NCBI GenBank assembly: GCA_023374045.1
Contig: CM041777.1
Span: 481,841,594-481,905,593, forward strand
Length of the DNA stretch: 64,000 nucleotides
Source: Limonium bicolor
Taxonomy: Eukaryota > Streptophyta > Magnoliopsida > Caryophyllales > Plumbaginaceae
Direction: 5' to 3'
Part shown: piece by piece, positions 20,105-31,428 of the stretch
Numbering within the stretch: position 1 is the first letter of the stretch
How the letters are laid out: each line of letters starts with the position of its first letter
The notes under the pieces: generated by a model
What the model was told of the DNA's origin: nothing
The model's database searches: none
The model's input: the letters and a program-made list of their open reading frames with translations, nothing else
Program-made: the position numbers and the translations under genes

Positions 20105-20824
20105 ACTCGAATGATCTCATAAGTGAGGATCTTTGGTATAATATACCTATACACACGTTCTATTAGTTACATGATTGTTGTTGCTATAATAGCAACTTGT
20201 TCTGCTTGGTTGCATGTTTGATGTTGCTATGATGCCAACATGTTATGCTTGGTTGCTCGGTTCTAATGCTTTGCTACCTTGAAGTGTGTATGATATTATG
20301 ATGTGTTGTGGTGTGCTATACTGCTTTATTATAGCATTTAATTTGACTTAATAATATTCGACCAAGTAGTCGTGTAGCCCGGCAACATACGGGCTACACA
20401 TATTCATACTCAGCATAGTTTTGCTGAGTCCTTTATTTTTACAGGTGATCAGCTGGAACGTGTCGGAGTGTAGGTGAAGGACTATCATGGGGGTAGTTTA
20501 TCTGGGCAAGACTTTTAAGTAGAATGTTTAAATGTATTGGTTGTGACTATGTAGCACTAAACGCTGGATGTACGTTTCAGTTTGGGTTGTTTAATTAAGT
20601 ACTTATGCTGTAGACTCTCGGTACTTAGTTGTATTTCATGTTGTACTTGGATTTGGTTAAGGTTTTAATTCCAGTCATTCAGGCCGTAACTTGGTGTTGG
20701 TAGTGTGATTATGTCAACCACGTCTGTGGCACCCGGATGGAGTTACGAATCCGCTGCATATACTTATCGTGATATCGTGAGGCGCATTGTTTGTACTGCT
20801 GTTGAGTTATTCGGGGGTGTTACA
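20105..20824 (+). repeat. Truncated LTR (3' part) inserted in the Athila remnant
   Basis: It ends TTCGGGGGTGTTACA at 20824, the family's LTR terminus, and carries the conserved block GTAGCCCGGCAACATACGGG at 20372. Athila integrase resumes at the next base, with no PBS, so this is a solo LTR or fragment. The left end is not recognisable and no TSD is found, so it is 5'-truncated. Confidence 0.7.
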
Positions 20825-21818
20825 GATTCAACCTCGATCATCAAATTCAGTGGCATCTCATGCTTCCGGGATATGTTCCCTAGCATTTGGCAACGATCAC
20901 GGGAGGCAATAAAGGTGTGGCAGTCCTTATGAAGCGTTTTCCAGAAGAACCCGGATTGTAGTACCTTAGCCGATGTCCTTGCTGGCCTGTGATGCCCTTC
21001 TACCTCAAGAGAGTGGCGAAGTGGCAGTGGGTGAGAATGTTTTGCACTTCGCTCATCGGTATGCATCTCCTGATCATCCCGTCGGTACAGACTCTACAAA
21101 GGTAGGGGTCATCCCAGCAGTAGTGTTTGATGTCGGCGAAAAATTTCTTCATCTGCTGGTATGTCATCTCATACGACACTACTCCCCTCACCAAGTAGTT
21201 TGCGATGTCGATAAACCAAGGCCCAGGTTTCTCCAATTGTGAACACGGTTTCATCTGGAAAGAGCTCATTAATCGGGGTACCATCATCCGGTGTCTTCAT
21301 ACGAGAAAGGTGATCACAACAACATTTTGAGTGCCCGGTTTATCTCTAACCTCAATTTCAAACTCTTGGAGCAGAAGGATCCACCTCAACAGTCTCGACT
21401 TGGCGTCCTCCTTGGTGAGCAGATATTTGAGAGCAGAGTGGTCTGTGTGTACAATCACCCTACTACCCAAGAGATAGGAACGAAACTTATCTAATGTAAA
21501 GACCACCGCTAGAAGCTCCTTCTCGGTTGTGGCATAATTTTTCTGAGCATCATTAAGGGTCTTGCTTGCATAGTAGATAGTCCTCTGAATTTTCTCCCTC
21601 TTCTGACATAGGGCTGCTCCCACTACATAGTCACTTGCATCAAACATTATTTCAAAGGGAAGGCTCCAATCCGGTGATACAACTATCGGGGCTGAGACAA
21701 GTCCTTCCTTGAGGGTGTTGAAGGCCTTTAGACATTCCTCGTTGAATTCAAATTTGGCATCTTTGGCTAAGAGGTCACACAGAGGTTTAGAGATTTTAGA
21801 GAAGTCCTTAATGAACAT
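20825..21818 (-). pseudogene. pol: Athila-lineage pol fragment: RNase H and integrase N-terminus
   Basis: From 21818 downward the minus strand encodes [20 protein letters not shown], then the RNase H region ([62 protein letters not shown]), which is typical of Athila. From 21290 to 20825 follow the integrase linker and zinc domain (KKFFADIKHYCWDDPYLCRV, CTDGMIRRC, then KVLQSGFFWKTLHKDC and RCQMLGNISRKHEMP) in shifted frames. Two inserted LTRs bound it. It is a relic without function. Confidence 0.88.
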
Positions 21819-23850
21819 TGAAATACCCCAAACATTAATTACCTTAATTAATAAGGAATTAATTTAAATAAAAGGAAATAATCAGTATTATCCATCTAAT
21901 GATCAACATTCATTATGGAATATTATTATGAAAATATATTGTCCAAGATTGACACTAAATCATACATAATTCTCTAAACAAAGAGAGAACATTATTAAGG
22001 AGAAATCAACTCCTAAAATTATTTAAACATGTAACACATCAATACATGTGAAAAGACCACAAACAATGTGGAGAGATTATATAAATTATTTTTATAACCA
22101 AAACTAAGTTCCTAGTGTATTAACTACTCTAATACACTCATTTTAACAAGGAGATAATATATGCCATAATATAACATATAAACTTAGTCTAATGTACAAC
22201 AATTAAGTGTAACATTATAATGTTACCAAAATTTCAATCCCCCAAAAAAAAAAATCATTAAGGAGCCGGCTGCATTGGTATAAGGGAGGATTTAAAATGG
22301 TGTTAGGCAAATAAAATAAGACAACAAGTACATGTAGCTTACATACCTAGTCTTATTATAATGCTACTTTCTTTACAAAATATCTTTCTTCCTCTCTCTC
22401 ATCCTTACACAAAATCGACAGCCATCCCTTCCCACTTGATCAATTAGTCGTAAAAGAGTGAGCAAAGAGAAAGAAAATAAGAGTAAATTAAGGAGGAAAG
22501 AGAAGAGACTTGTACTTGCTTAGAATAAACTAATACTTTAAGAAATCTTCTACAATACATAACATATCCTACCCCCATTCCTTCTTCTTTGCCAGCACAC
22601 AACCCAGCCACTCTCTCTTTCTCCTTCCAGCCGTGAGGTAAGGCTTCTCTTTTCCCTTTTGCTTTGTCTTTTAAAACTCCATTAAAGACATTAAGGTTTA
22701 CCTTATGAACAATCACATAAAATAATGGGTTTAAATTGGAAATCTGGGGAGTATAATATATGGTTAGAAACCTTATGATATAAGGAACATTATAATGTAT
22801 AAAATGCATTGTATAATATTAAGGTAAATCCTTGATAAAAGATTTGTGAATAAATGACACAAATAGAATCATAAGTTCCTACACATGAAATAACAAAAAG
22901 AAATCATTATATGAATGAGTTCTAGGATTCATATAAGATAGTATGGAAGTAAGGATTATAATATAAGGTTGGGAACCTTATAAAGTTAAAGGAAATAATA
23001 TAATATGTTTATGACATTATATGTAGCAATATAACAACTAAGATTATAACCTTAGTAAATAATATGTAAATACTAACATATTGGGAGTTAATATATCTCA
23101 CATAAAAATAGAAATATCATTAGTATAAATTGGAATTATAATTCATTTTGAATTACACGGATATATGGAATGAGTGGAAATGGTTATTGAATCATAATTA
23201 ATGAATTAGAGGTATATTATGAAGTCGAAATTCATTATCACATGTGACTGCCACATAAATAATGATGTTCTAATTACCTCGGATCACAGTTAATAACCGA
23301 GTAAAATTAATCAACATACGGGGTTAGGATACCGGGGGTATTAGCTCTGTATTATATATAGCGCCTTACGTTAGTGCTAGTCGTATTAACGCTACTCGGT
23401 ATATGCATGTACGTAAATCAGCACTTCGAGGGATAACTGGAGCACGTGAATCGTCACGCTAGTGATTTTACGGTGAATGGTATGTTAATTGTGTGGTCTA
23501 AGCGTCCTGAGGGTTTCCTCGGGTTCAGACATTGTGTGTTTAAATGTTAAGAGTGATATCTGTGATTATGCATGTGATCATATAAACTGTATTACTCGAT
23601 ACTGTTGCGTTTTATTGTACGCGAGCGTTATGGAACATGAAGTTTACAGCTAAACTTAAACATGACTTAGATGGCTTTTAGGTATCACGAGAACCTAATT
23701 AGCAATCAATCAAGGATGGTTTACACCTAAAGATTAGATCTTAGGTTAATGGTTAAAGGAACTTAGTCACATGACGGGTTTGGATGGGAAAATCCAGTTA
23801 GTCTCGGCTAACTGGTTGTGCAGCGTGATCACGACGAGGGACCTTGGTTT
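21819..23850 (+). repeat. Truncated LTR (5' part) inserted in the Athila remnant
   Basis: It begins TGAAATACCCCAAAC at 21819, right after Athila pol sequence (possible TSD AACAT at 21814-21818). It is AT-rich, and the block GTGAATGGTATGTTA...TTCAGACATTGTGTG near 23470-23540 matches 29850-29925 in the solo LTR. No GGGGTGTTACA end is present; it fades into a GC-rich repeat at about 23850. No gene is seen. Confidence 0.75.
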
Positions 23851-23854
23851 TAAA

Positions 23855-24013
23855 ATGCGCGCATTAGGCGCGCCTGATGCGTTTTGGATGCGATGCGAGC
23901 ATCAAAACGCATCCATGGCAGCGAGGCGAGTTTATTCCGGATGCGCCCGTGATGCGCTCCGATGCGCTCCGATGCGCCCGATGCAACCCTGATGCTCCCC
24001 GATGCGCCTTAAG
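23855..24013. repeat. GATGCG-rich degenerate repeat with hairpin
   Basis: About 160 bases made of variants of GATGCGCTCC (for example three near 23950-23980), very CpG-rich in an AT-rich setting. GATGCGTTTT (23877-23886) pairs with AAAACGCATC (23904-23913). It sits between a truncated LTR and Athila RT, where about 170 codons of RT are missing. Origin unknown. Confidence 0.75.
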
Positions 24014-24825
24014 CTTGTTTTTACCATCAAGAAAGCAATAGAAGTCTTGTCCGGATAACCTCTTTAGCATTTGGTCGATGAAGGGTAAAGGGAAGTGATC
24101 CTTCCTTGTGGCCGTGTTCAACTTCCGGTAGTCGATGCACACTCTCCAACCGGTTGTTGTTCTTTGAGGGACCATCTCACCCTTAGCATTGGATACCAAC
24201 GTGATTCCTCCCTTTTACGGTACCACTTGAGTCGGGCTCACCCATTGACTGTCAGAGATAGGTAGATGATTCCAGAGTCGAGCAGTTTCAAAACTTCCTT
24301 CTTAACCACTTATTTCATGTTTGGATTTAGACGTCTCTGAGGTTGAACTAGTGGTTTGTAGTTGTCCTTCATGAAGATCCGGTGCGTGCACAGATGTGGC
24401 ACAATACCCTTTATATCCGAGATGGACCACCAATAGCTCTCTTGTGGTCTCGAAGCACCTTCAATAAATTGTCCTCTTGTGCTCATGTGAGAGAGGAAGA
24501 AATAATAACAGGAAGATCACAAGGTTCAGTTAAATAAGCATATTTTAAAAGAGAAGGCAAGGTTTGTTTCAACTCCACGGTGGGAGGCTATTAGACCGAA
24601 GTAAGGAGTTTTTGTACAGTTCGCTTCAAGGGTTCCGGTGGTGGGTAGTGTGTTCGGTATGGTGTTAACCTCCTGTCTAGTGCCGCTACCATCTATCTCA
24701 CCTCCGGTTCATTTTCTCTATCTCCACAAGTGTCAATCAGCGCAATAGCAAGGGCATCACAATCAAAGCAAGTAAATACTTATCTTGTAAAATAAGTCAA
24801 CAACATCTATGGCAAAAACAGCTTC
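24014..24825 (-). pseudogene. pol: Athila-lineage pol fragment: RT N-terminus
   Basis: Read on the minus strand, 24600 downward gives KQTLPSLLKYAYLTEPCDLP, VIISSSLT, AQEDNLLKVLRDHKRAIG, HRIFMKDNYKPLVQPQRRLN, then GWRVCIDYRKLNTATRKDHF and FYCFLDG at 24015. These are the Athila RT entry motifs up to the first catalytic block. The YVDD/FMDD part is absent, replaced by the repeat and LTR fragment. Several stops and frameshifts are present. Confidence 0.85.
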
Positions 24826-26246
24826 TGAAATACCCCAAACCTTAATATGTTAATTAATTATGTAATTATAATTTTCTAAGGCTAATTAAGTCCTTAAGAT
24901 CATTGGTGAAGAAATAAAAATCAAAAAGAAAAAGAAAATGCGTGAAAGTCACAAAACGTGAAAACGCGTATTTAATTATTGGAGGAGGTATATAACCTTG
25001 ACTAGGGTATAAATATATTTTTATACCCTAATTACACACTAAGGTAATGTGGGAAAAATTCCGGAAGAAAACGGATCCAAATAATGCGTTAAAACGCTAA
25101 CGAGTCTAAAGCGTGTTTTTCGAGAAAACCCGAAAACGTGACTTTAAACAGTCAAATGACCCCGTAAAAATTATAGCTGATCATATAACTATAAATAAAC
25201 ATTAATGAGAGTATAATAACCATTAAAATTAAATAAACGAGAAAATTCCGGAAAACGGACCCGGTTAGTGAATAGTGCTAAAACCGGGTAAATAAACGAG
25301 CGTTTTCTGTAAAAAACGAAAAACGCTCCAGCATGTGTTACTGTAAGGGGGCCGGTTTTAATATGTTAATTAGCTCTCACACTCTTGACTAGTTAGCTAG
25401 TTAAATAAGTCAAAAAGCATTAAAACAAAAAGTAACTTATACCCCCACCCACTCTCTCTCCTCTCATTTCTTTTTCCCCTCTCTTTCCTCTTCCTTCTTC
25501 CTCCAGCGTTTTTTCTCTTCCTCCCTCTGTTGCTGTCGCTTTGCAACTTCTCCACCAACCATCCATGGTTCTTCATCTTCTCTCCCTTGTACAAGCTCCA
25601 TTAAAGCTCGAATCACAAAAATAAACACATATTCTTCTTCCTCTCATCCCCCTCTATCATTCCCTCTTTTTAAAATTCCAAAAGGATGAAGTTGACCTCC
25701 ATGGGTTTTCCCCATTGAAGAACAAAGCACACCATTATGAAGCTTGGAGTCTCCTCTTTCAAACAAGGTAAAGATCTCCATGAAAGACCTCACTTTCCCT
25801 ATCTCTTAAGTATGGCCGATTTTGCCTCTCTCTCTTACCTTGTTTTTTCTTGATTTTGAGCTTCATTTCAACCCTCCAATGGTGGAGTAATACCCTTCTT
25901 GATTCAAGGGTGAGAACCTCTCTTAAAAGGCCCAAAAAGGTAAACCCTAACTTTGTGTTCTAAGCCCTTTGATTGAATTGAGATTTCCTAAGGGTTTAGA
26001 TAATTAATTGAGTATGTTTTTGGTGTTTCTTGAATGTTGGGGTGGAGTTTGGAAACTCCATTCCCTCTTGACCGATTTTGAGAAGATGAGGAGCAAGAGG
26101 GGAATTAAGGAGAGACTTGTGAATTAAGGTAAGAAATCTACCTTAAACCTTGTTTTTAATTGTTTTAGAGTTTGGGATGGGTAAACAAATTAATGAACCC
26201 AAATTATGGATTTAAATCTATGTTGGAAATGTGTTTGGTTGATTTT
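24826..26246 (+). repeat. 5' LTR, first part (split by a nested solo LTR)
   Basis: It starts TGAAATACCCCAAACC at 24826 inside the Athila remnant. It is interrupted exactly at 26246 by a complete solo LTR with TSD, and the other half continues at 31429-34303. The combined length is about 4.3 kb. It is mostly AT-rich noncoding. The minus-strand frame at 25397-25594 is only a CT-rich stretch and is not a gene. Confidence 0.75.
26242..26246 (+). other. Target-site duplication, left copy (ATTTT)
   Basis: ATTTT directly before TGAAATACCCC is repeated after GTGTTACA at 31424-31428. Confidence 0.85.
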
Positions 26247-29200
26247 TGAAATACCCCAAACTAATAAAATATGGATTAAATATTTAATCACATTGATTAA
26301 GGCCTAAACATGCCTTAATAGTCAACTGAGGACAACAGTGGTCAACACAAAGCAAGATGTTGCACCCTTTGACTGTTTAGGGTAAATAAATACCCAAATG
26401 AACTTCTTAGGACCTAAGTTTTTCCTAAGCTTATTAACACATTACTAAACATGTTACAATTTTGTACAACACTCCAACACAAAGAACAGGCATTTACATG
26501 CTTCAAGGTCAAGTAGGGCAAAAATGTGCTCTAAGAATACCTTAAAGGTCTAATGACCTCTGAATGATATAAAATTGGATACCATGATCAAATATCATGT
26601 AAGGAACACAACAAAACTGTTCTCAAAGAAAAAAGCTCAGAAACACCCTGCGACTCAAAATGTGCACTAAAATTTCTTAAAGCACGTTTTTTGTGTATGA
26701 GCTCTAAGATAATGACTTTTTGTCACTGTAAAGACTATATTAAGTTCTTTATAACATTAATGTGACATGATAGACTATATTATAAAGTCTAAATCAAATA
26801 TTAAAAATAAAAATCAAAATGGGCAATTTAGTATGAATAGTAACCCAAATAGTACATTTTTAGGCAAATTGACCAAGTTTGGTCAATGGTCAATTAATTG
26901 ACCCTTATCCATAGCTGTCGGCAGGCAAGGAGGTGGGGAGACAGCTCACACACCATTAGTTGCTAATTATTTACCTAACACCATTTTACTATAGCAAAAG
27001 TTACTTTTCAATCATTTAAGCTTCTTTCCTCTCATTCTCTTGCCTCTTGTCCCATTCCATCCAATCCAGCAGCTCTTCCAAACCCTCTCAAGCTGTGTTC
27101 TTGAGTATGGAAGACAAATCTAACTCTTAAGCACCTAAGGTAATGGTTTAAGGCTTATTTTAGCTTTTTTTCTTCATCTCTTCATTACCTACACCTAGAT
27201 CTCGTGACTTATCACTTCCTATGGCTTATTCTCAGTGTTTTAAGGTTAGAACAAACACCAATCTCGGCTGAAGCAAGTATAGGGACCAATGTTTCCCAAA
27301 TTTGCATTTTAAGGTAAAAACATACCTTAAGCTTCTCCTTTCTCCATCCAGTTTTCTTCTCTTGATTTTTATGAGTTTATACACTCATAATCTTCATATT
27401 TACATGTTCATTTAGTTGGTTAGCCATTTGGAGCAAGGGTGGCCGAGATCTAAAGCAAATACCCTTCTTTAAGGCATTTTGCCAAGGTAAAACCTATTAC
27501 CATAGCAGCTTGTTGTTGTATAGCTATTTCCTATGTTGATATGGTGAATTTAACACCATTTGGTGTGTTTTATTCAGGCCGAATTCCTTTGGAAGTTCCC
27601 TTGCATTTTAAGGTGATTTTTGCCTTAAATCTTACATTAATTGTTCCTTATGGTTAAGTTCAAGCTTGGAGTATAACCATATCTTATTTTGGTGTATTAA
27701 ACATGTCTAAATGATGTGGTGAATTTTCCTTCAAGCTGCCGAGTTGTTACAAGGAAATCAAGGTATAAACACCTTAAAACTTATGATTTTATGACTTCTT
27801 AGCATATATATTAATTATGCCAAGAGTGGAGTTAATAATATGGGTTATATTAACCTAAAAATGGAAAAAAATGACTAAGATAAATTAAGCTAGTCATTTA
27901 AGTGATTTAATTAACATAATGGTCAAATTATGACATTATATGGAAAAATAATTAAGCTACAGCAAGGCCGTGAGCTTATACTATATTTTGAGCAATTTTA
28001 TGTGTAATTTTATGTTGTTAAGTAAGGTTGTAATAAGGCCATGTCATTAGGCCATTTTAATTTAAGTTTAAAGCTTATTGAGTTTAATTTATGCTTATAT
28101 AATTAAGTTTGGGGCCAAACCGTAATTACTGAATCTAAAGCCGTGGGCTTAATTTAGAGGAATTTAGGGTTTTTAAATGAATTTAATAAAATTATAACAT
28201 TTTATAAGTTTTGTGTCAAAATTGTAAAAATAGAAAAGTATGGGGTAAGATTGGTAATTACCGAGAGTTTGGGTCCAATTTGGTATTAGAAGTCAAAGTT
28301 GACTATATAGGAGACTTTGACCAAGTTTGGAGAATTTAAGAAATTAAAATACTACCTTATATTAAGATAGTTATTAAATTGTGAAAGATTTATAAGAGAT
28401 GGGGTTATAATGTAATTTCCGAAACTTTGGGGTACTAAATGGGATTTAGTACAGTCTTTAAGTTATTAGGAATTTTTAGAAGTTTATTTGGTTAAATTTG
28501 GAGTTTATATGGATTATATAAGTATAATATATGATATTTTATAACATTGTTACAAATGGGTAACAAATGGGTAAAAACCGAGATTTATAGAAAGTATAAG
28601 GTTAGGAATAATATTTATAACCTTTTGGTATAGTTTGGTAATTTTTGGAGTTATATATAAGTTTTTACAAAGATATATGTATAATATATAGTTTTTATGG
28701 CATTAGAAAACTATGTATTATAAATTGGGAAGACTTGGTATATATTCAAAGTTTGGTGGTAGGAATTTAATTAAAACAGTCCTAGGGTCTGTTCGAAAAT
28801 TATAGCCTTTAAAAAACTATAGGTTATAATTATATTAAGGTTTAAGGATTATAATATAAGGTATGTATTATAAGTGTAACAATGAAATATAATTTGGGGT
28901 TGATTTGTAATTTATGGAAGTATAGTGGTAGAAAATAAAAACCGAAAGTATAAAGGGTTGTTTGGTATTTATTAACAATGTATAACTATAGGTTATAATT
29001 GTTTTAATGACATAAATGTCATAATATATGTTATATAGCTATAATATAACATTATATTAATTATGTGGTGGATTTTGTAAATACTTAAGAAAATAGGTGT
29101 TGTTCGGAAATATTAACATTTTTAAATGAAATTTATAATATGGTTTTAATGTTATAAGAATTATAACATTTATAATATAAGAGGTATTCATTAAAAAGAA

Positions 29201-31423
29201 TGAATATATATTATTAAGACTTACCATATAATAAAAAGTTCCATAATACATGTATATAAATAAATATATGTTAAGGTGGAAAAATATAATATGGTTTAAT
29301 AACCATGTATTATCATAATTTAAAATGATATAAGGTGAAAGGAAAAAGAATTACAAACATTAGATATGGAAGTTCTAATGTTAGGAGTATACATGGAATA
29401 ATAAGGATTTATATAATTCAAAGTATTGTTTACATATGAATTATACCACATTGAACTTGGAAAAACAAACCTTAGAAAAATAAATACTAAGGTGAGATGT
29501 ATAATACATGATAAAGAATTATACATGTAGTATAGAAACAAACTATATAATATACAAGGGTATACTAGTTACATGCGATAATAAAGATCAACATTAAGTA
29601 TATTAATATACGACACAAGACTACGCATGTAATATAACATTTTTCCAAGCTCGAGTTAAGCCGAGAAACCCGACAAACGTTGACAGTTATAACGGGGGAA
29701 TTAACCGTGAGGTTTTAGCGACGGTACGGGGTACCGTAGAGTTATGTTGTTATACGGGATTCTAATTGGTAGTGTTGTGTATTGTTAGACTGTTAGAGAC
29801 GACACGAGGAGCATCGGATCTAGCTGATTCATACTCCACCGTAATACTTTCAGGGTGAACGGTATGTTATTTATGTGGCTTGTTTGTCTCTGAGGATTTC
29901 CTCAGTTCAGACATTGTGTGAAAATCTGTGTTAAGATTGGATGTCTGCTTGTGTGAATTAATATGCTTGAGCTGTGTATTAATGCTGCTTTATTTTTATT
30001 ACTGTTGATCGATAACAGTACCGTTCGTATATATGAACATATTATAAAACGAACTAGCGGCAATGATGCTATCTTATATGTGTAATATAAGGAACGTAAG
30101 AAAAACGTTGTAGCATTAGGATTATAATATATATAATATATATATTATCCGAGACTTATATACGGAGCACTGGCCTGTTTAACGCCGCTCTCGTATCTAA
30201 CACTGGATCCCGAGTCGACATACTCAGGATTGGACTAATGACCTTAGTCTGCTGTGTTAAGATGAATAGTAAAACGATGCGATGGAATAAATAAGTTTAT
30301 CAAGAGGATGTGGCTCTTGCAGTGAACTGTGATCCATTAACGATACTAGGATACCGTGTGGTAACCGTAAGTGTCTGGATAAATTTCCAACGAACTACAG
30401 ATGGTTCGTCGGTCGGAGACTCTACCGCTGGAGTGGCTACTGCCGTGGGTGACCCGCCATAGGAGATGGGTAACTTAGAGACACATCGTTCTAACGAGAC
30501 GTTGTCGTTAAGCATGACCGAACAATTACAAACGACTATATTAGCTCATACATTAGGCGAACACTATTTGGGCTTGTATGCCAAAGACGGGAAATTATAC
30601 TTGTTTATAATTCTCGTTGCTTCGCCTTGTTGCTCAGTGGTTATGCTTTGTAATTATGTGTGGTATGTTGTTGGATTTATTTGAACGAGCCATTGTGCTC
30701 GTATTGTGTTGTGAATTGATTGAGTCGAGTCGCTGTGCTCGTGAGTGGATTATTGTGGATTATTTGGTCGAGTGAGTCGCCGTACTCAGTTATGAACTAT
30801 CAAGTGTTTGTTGAAACAGAGTCCTTGTACTTATATAAGCGTTGTAACGTATTCAGTGGTTTATTACGATTCGATGTGTGAAGCCGGGGGCTTGTTTGCT
30901 AATTGAGTTTATTGCAATATATATTGTTGCTTTACAGTTTTTTATATTAAACTACTTGCATGAAAATGAATTGCATGCTCTCGACCAATTAACTGAGGGT
31001 CCGAGGGGGCATGACAGTCATGTAGTAACATACTCAGCAGGGGCTGATTCCATACCACAACAACCATTTTTGCAGGTATGCAGCTTCCGGTGTCGGCAAA
31101 GAGAGGGACGCGCTGGGTAGTTTAGTTACAGTTGTTTTAATATGCACTGTTGCATTTGATTCGAACTTAGAAACATGTATACGATTGGGATACTTAGAAT
31201 GCTCACTGTGAATGTATTTTATATATTGGCTTGGGAAGGTTAGATCTATCTCTTGTTGTCACTGTGGGAAATTGTTTCGTATTTATGGATATATTAGTAA
31301 GCACGTTATTACTCGTATGGGCGAGTGAAAACGGTGACACCAGTAGTTCAATTGTTGAGATTAGCGCTACGATTACCGTGTTAAGTAAGATGATTAGGAG
31401 CCGATTAGAGTAGGGGTGTTACA
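26247..31423 (+). repeat. Complete solo LTR, 5.18 kb, Del/Tekay-like family
   Basis: It starts TGAAATACCCCAAACTAA, ends TAGGGGTGTTACA and is flanked by the 5-bp duplication ATTTT, with no PBS after it. That is the signature of LTR-LTR recombination after insertion. The interior is AT-rich, noncoding, and homologous to 53134-54884 plus 58668-60080. The 30930-31423 end matches the minus-strand fragment 38461-39023. No gene is supported; the short open frames (e.g. 30300-30684) have no recognisable product. Confidence 0.88.
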
Positions 31424-31428
31424 ATTTT

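Noticed and set aside
25397..25594. Lys/Arg-rich minus-strand open frame
   Set aside because: It comes from a CT-rich low-complexity stretch inside an LTR.
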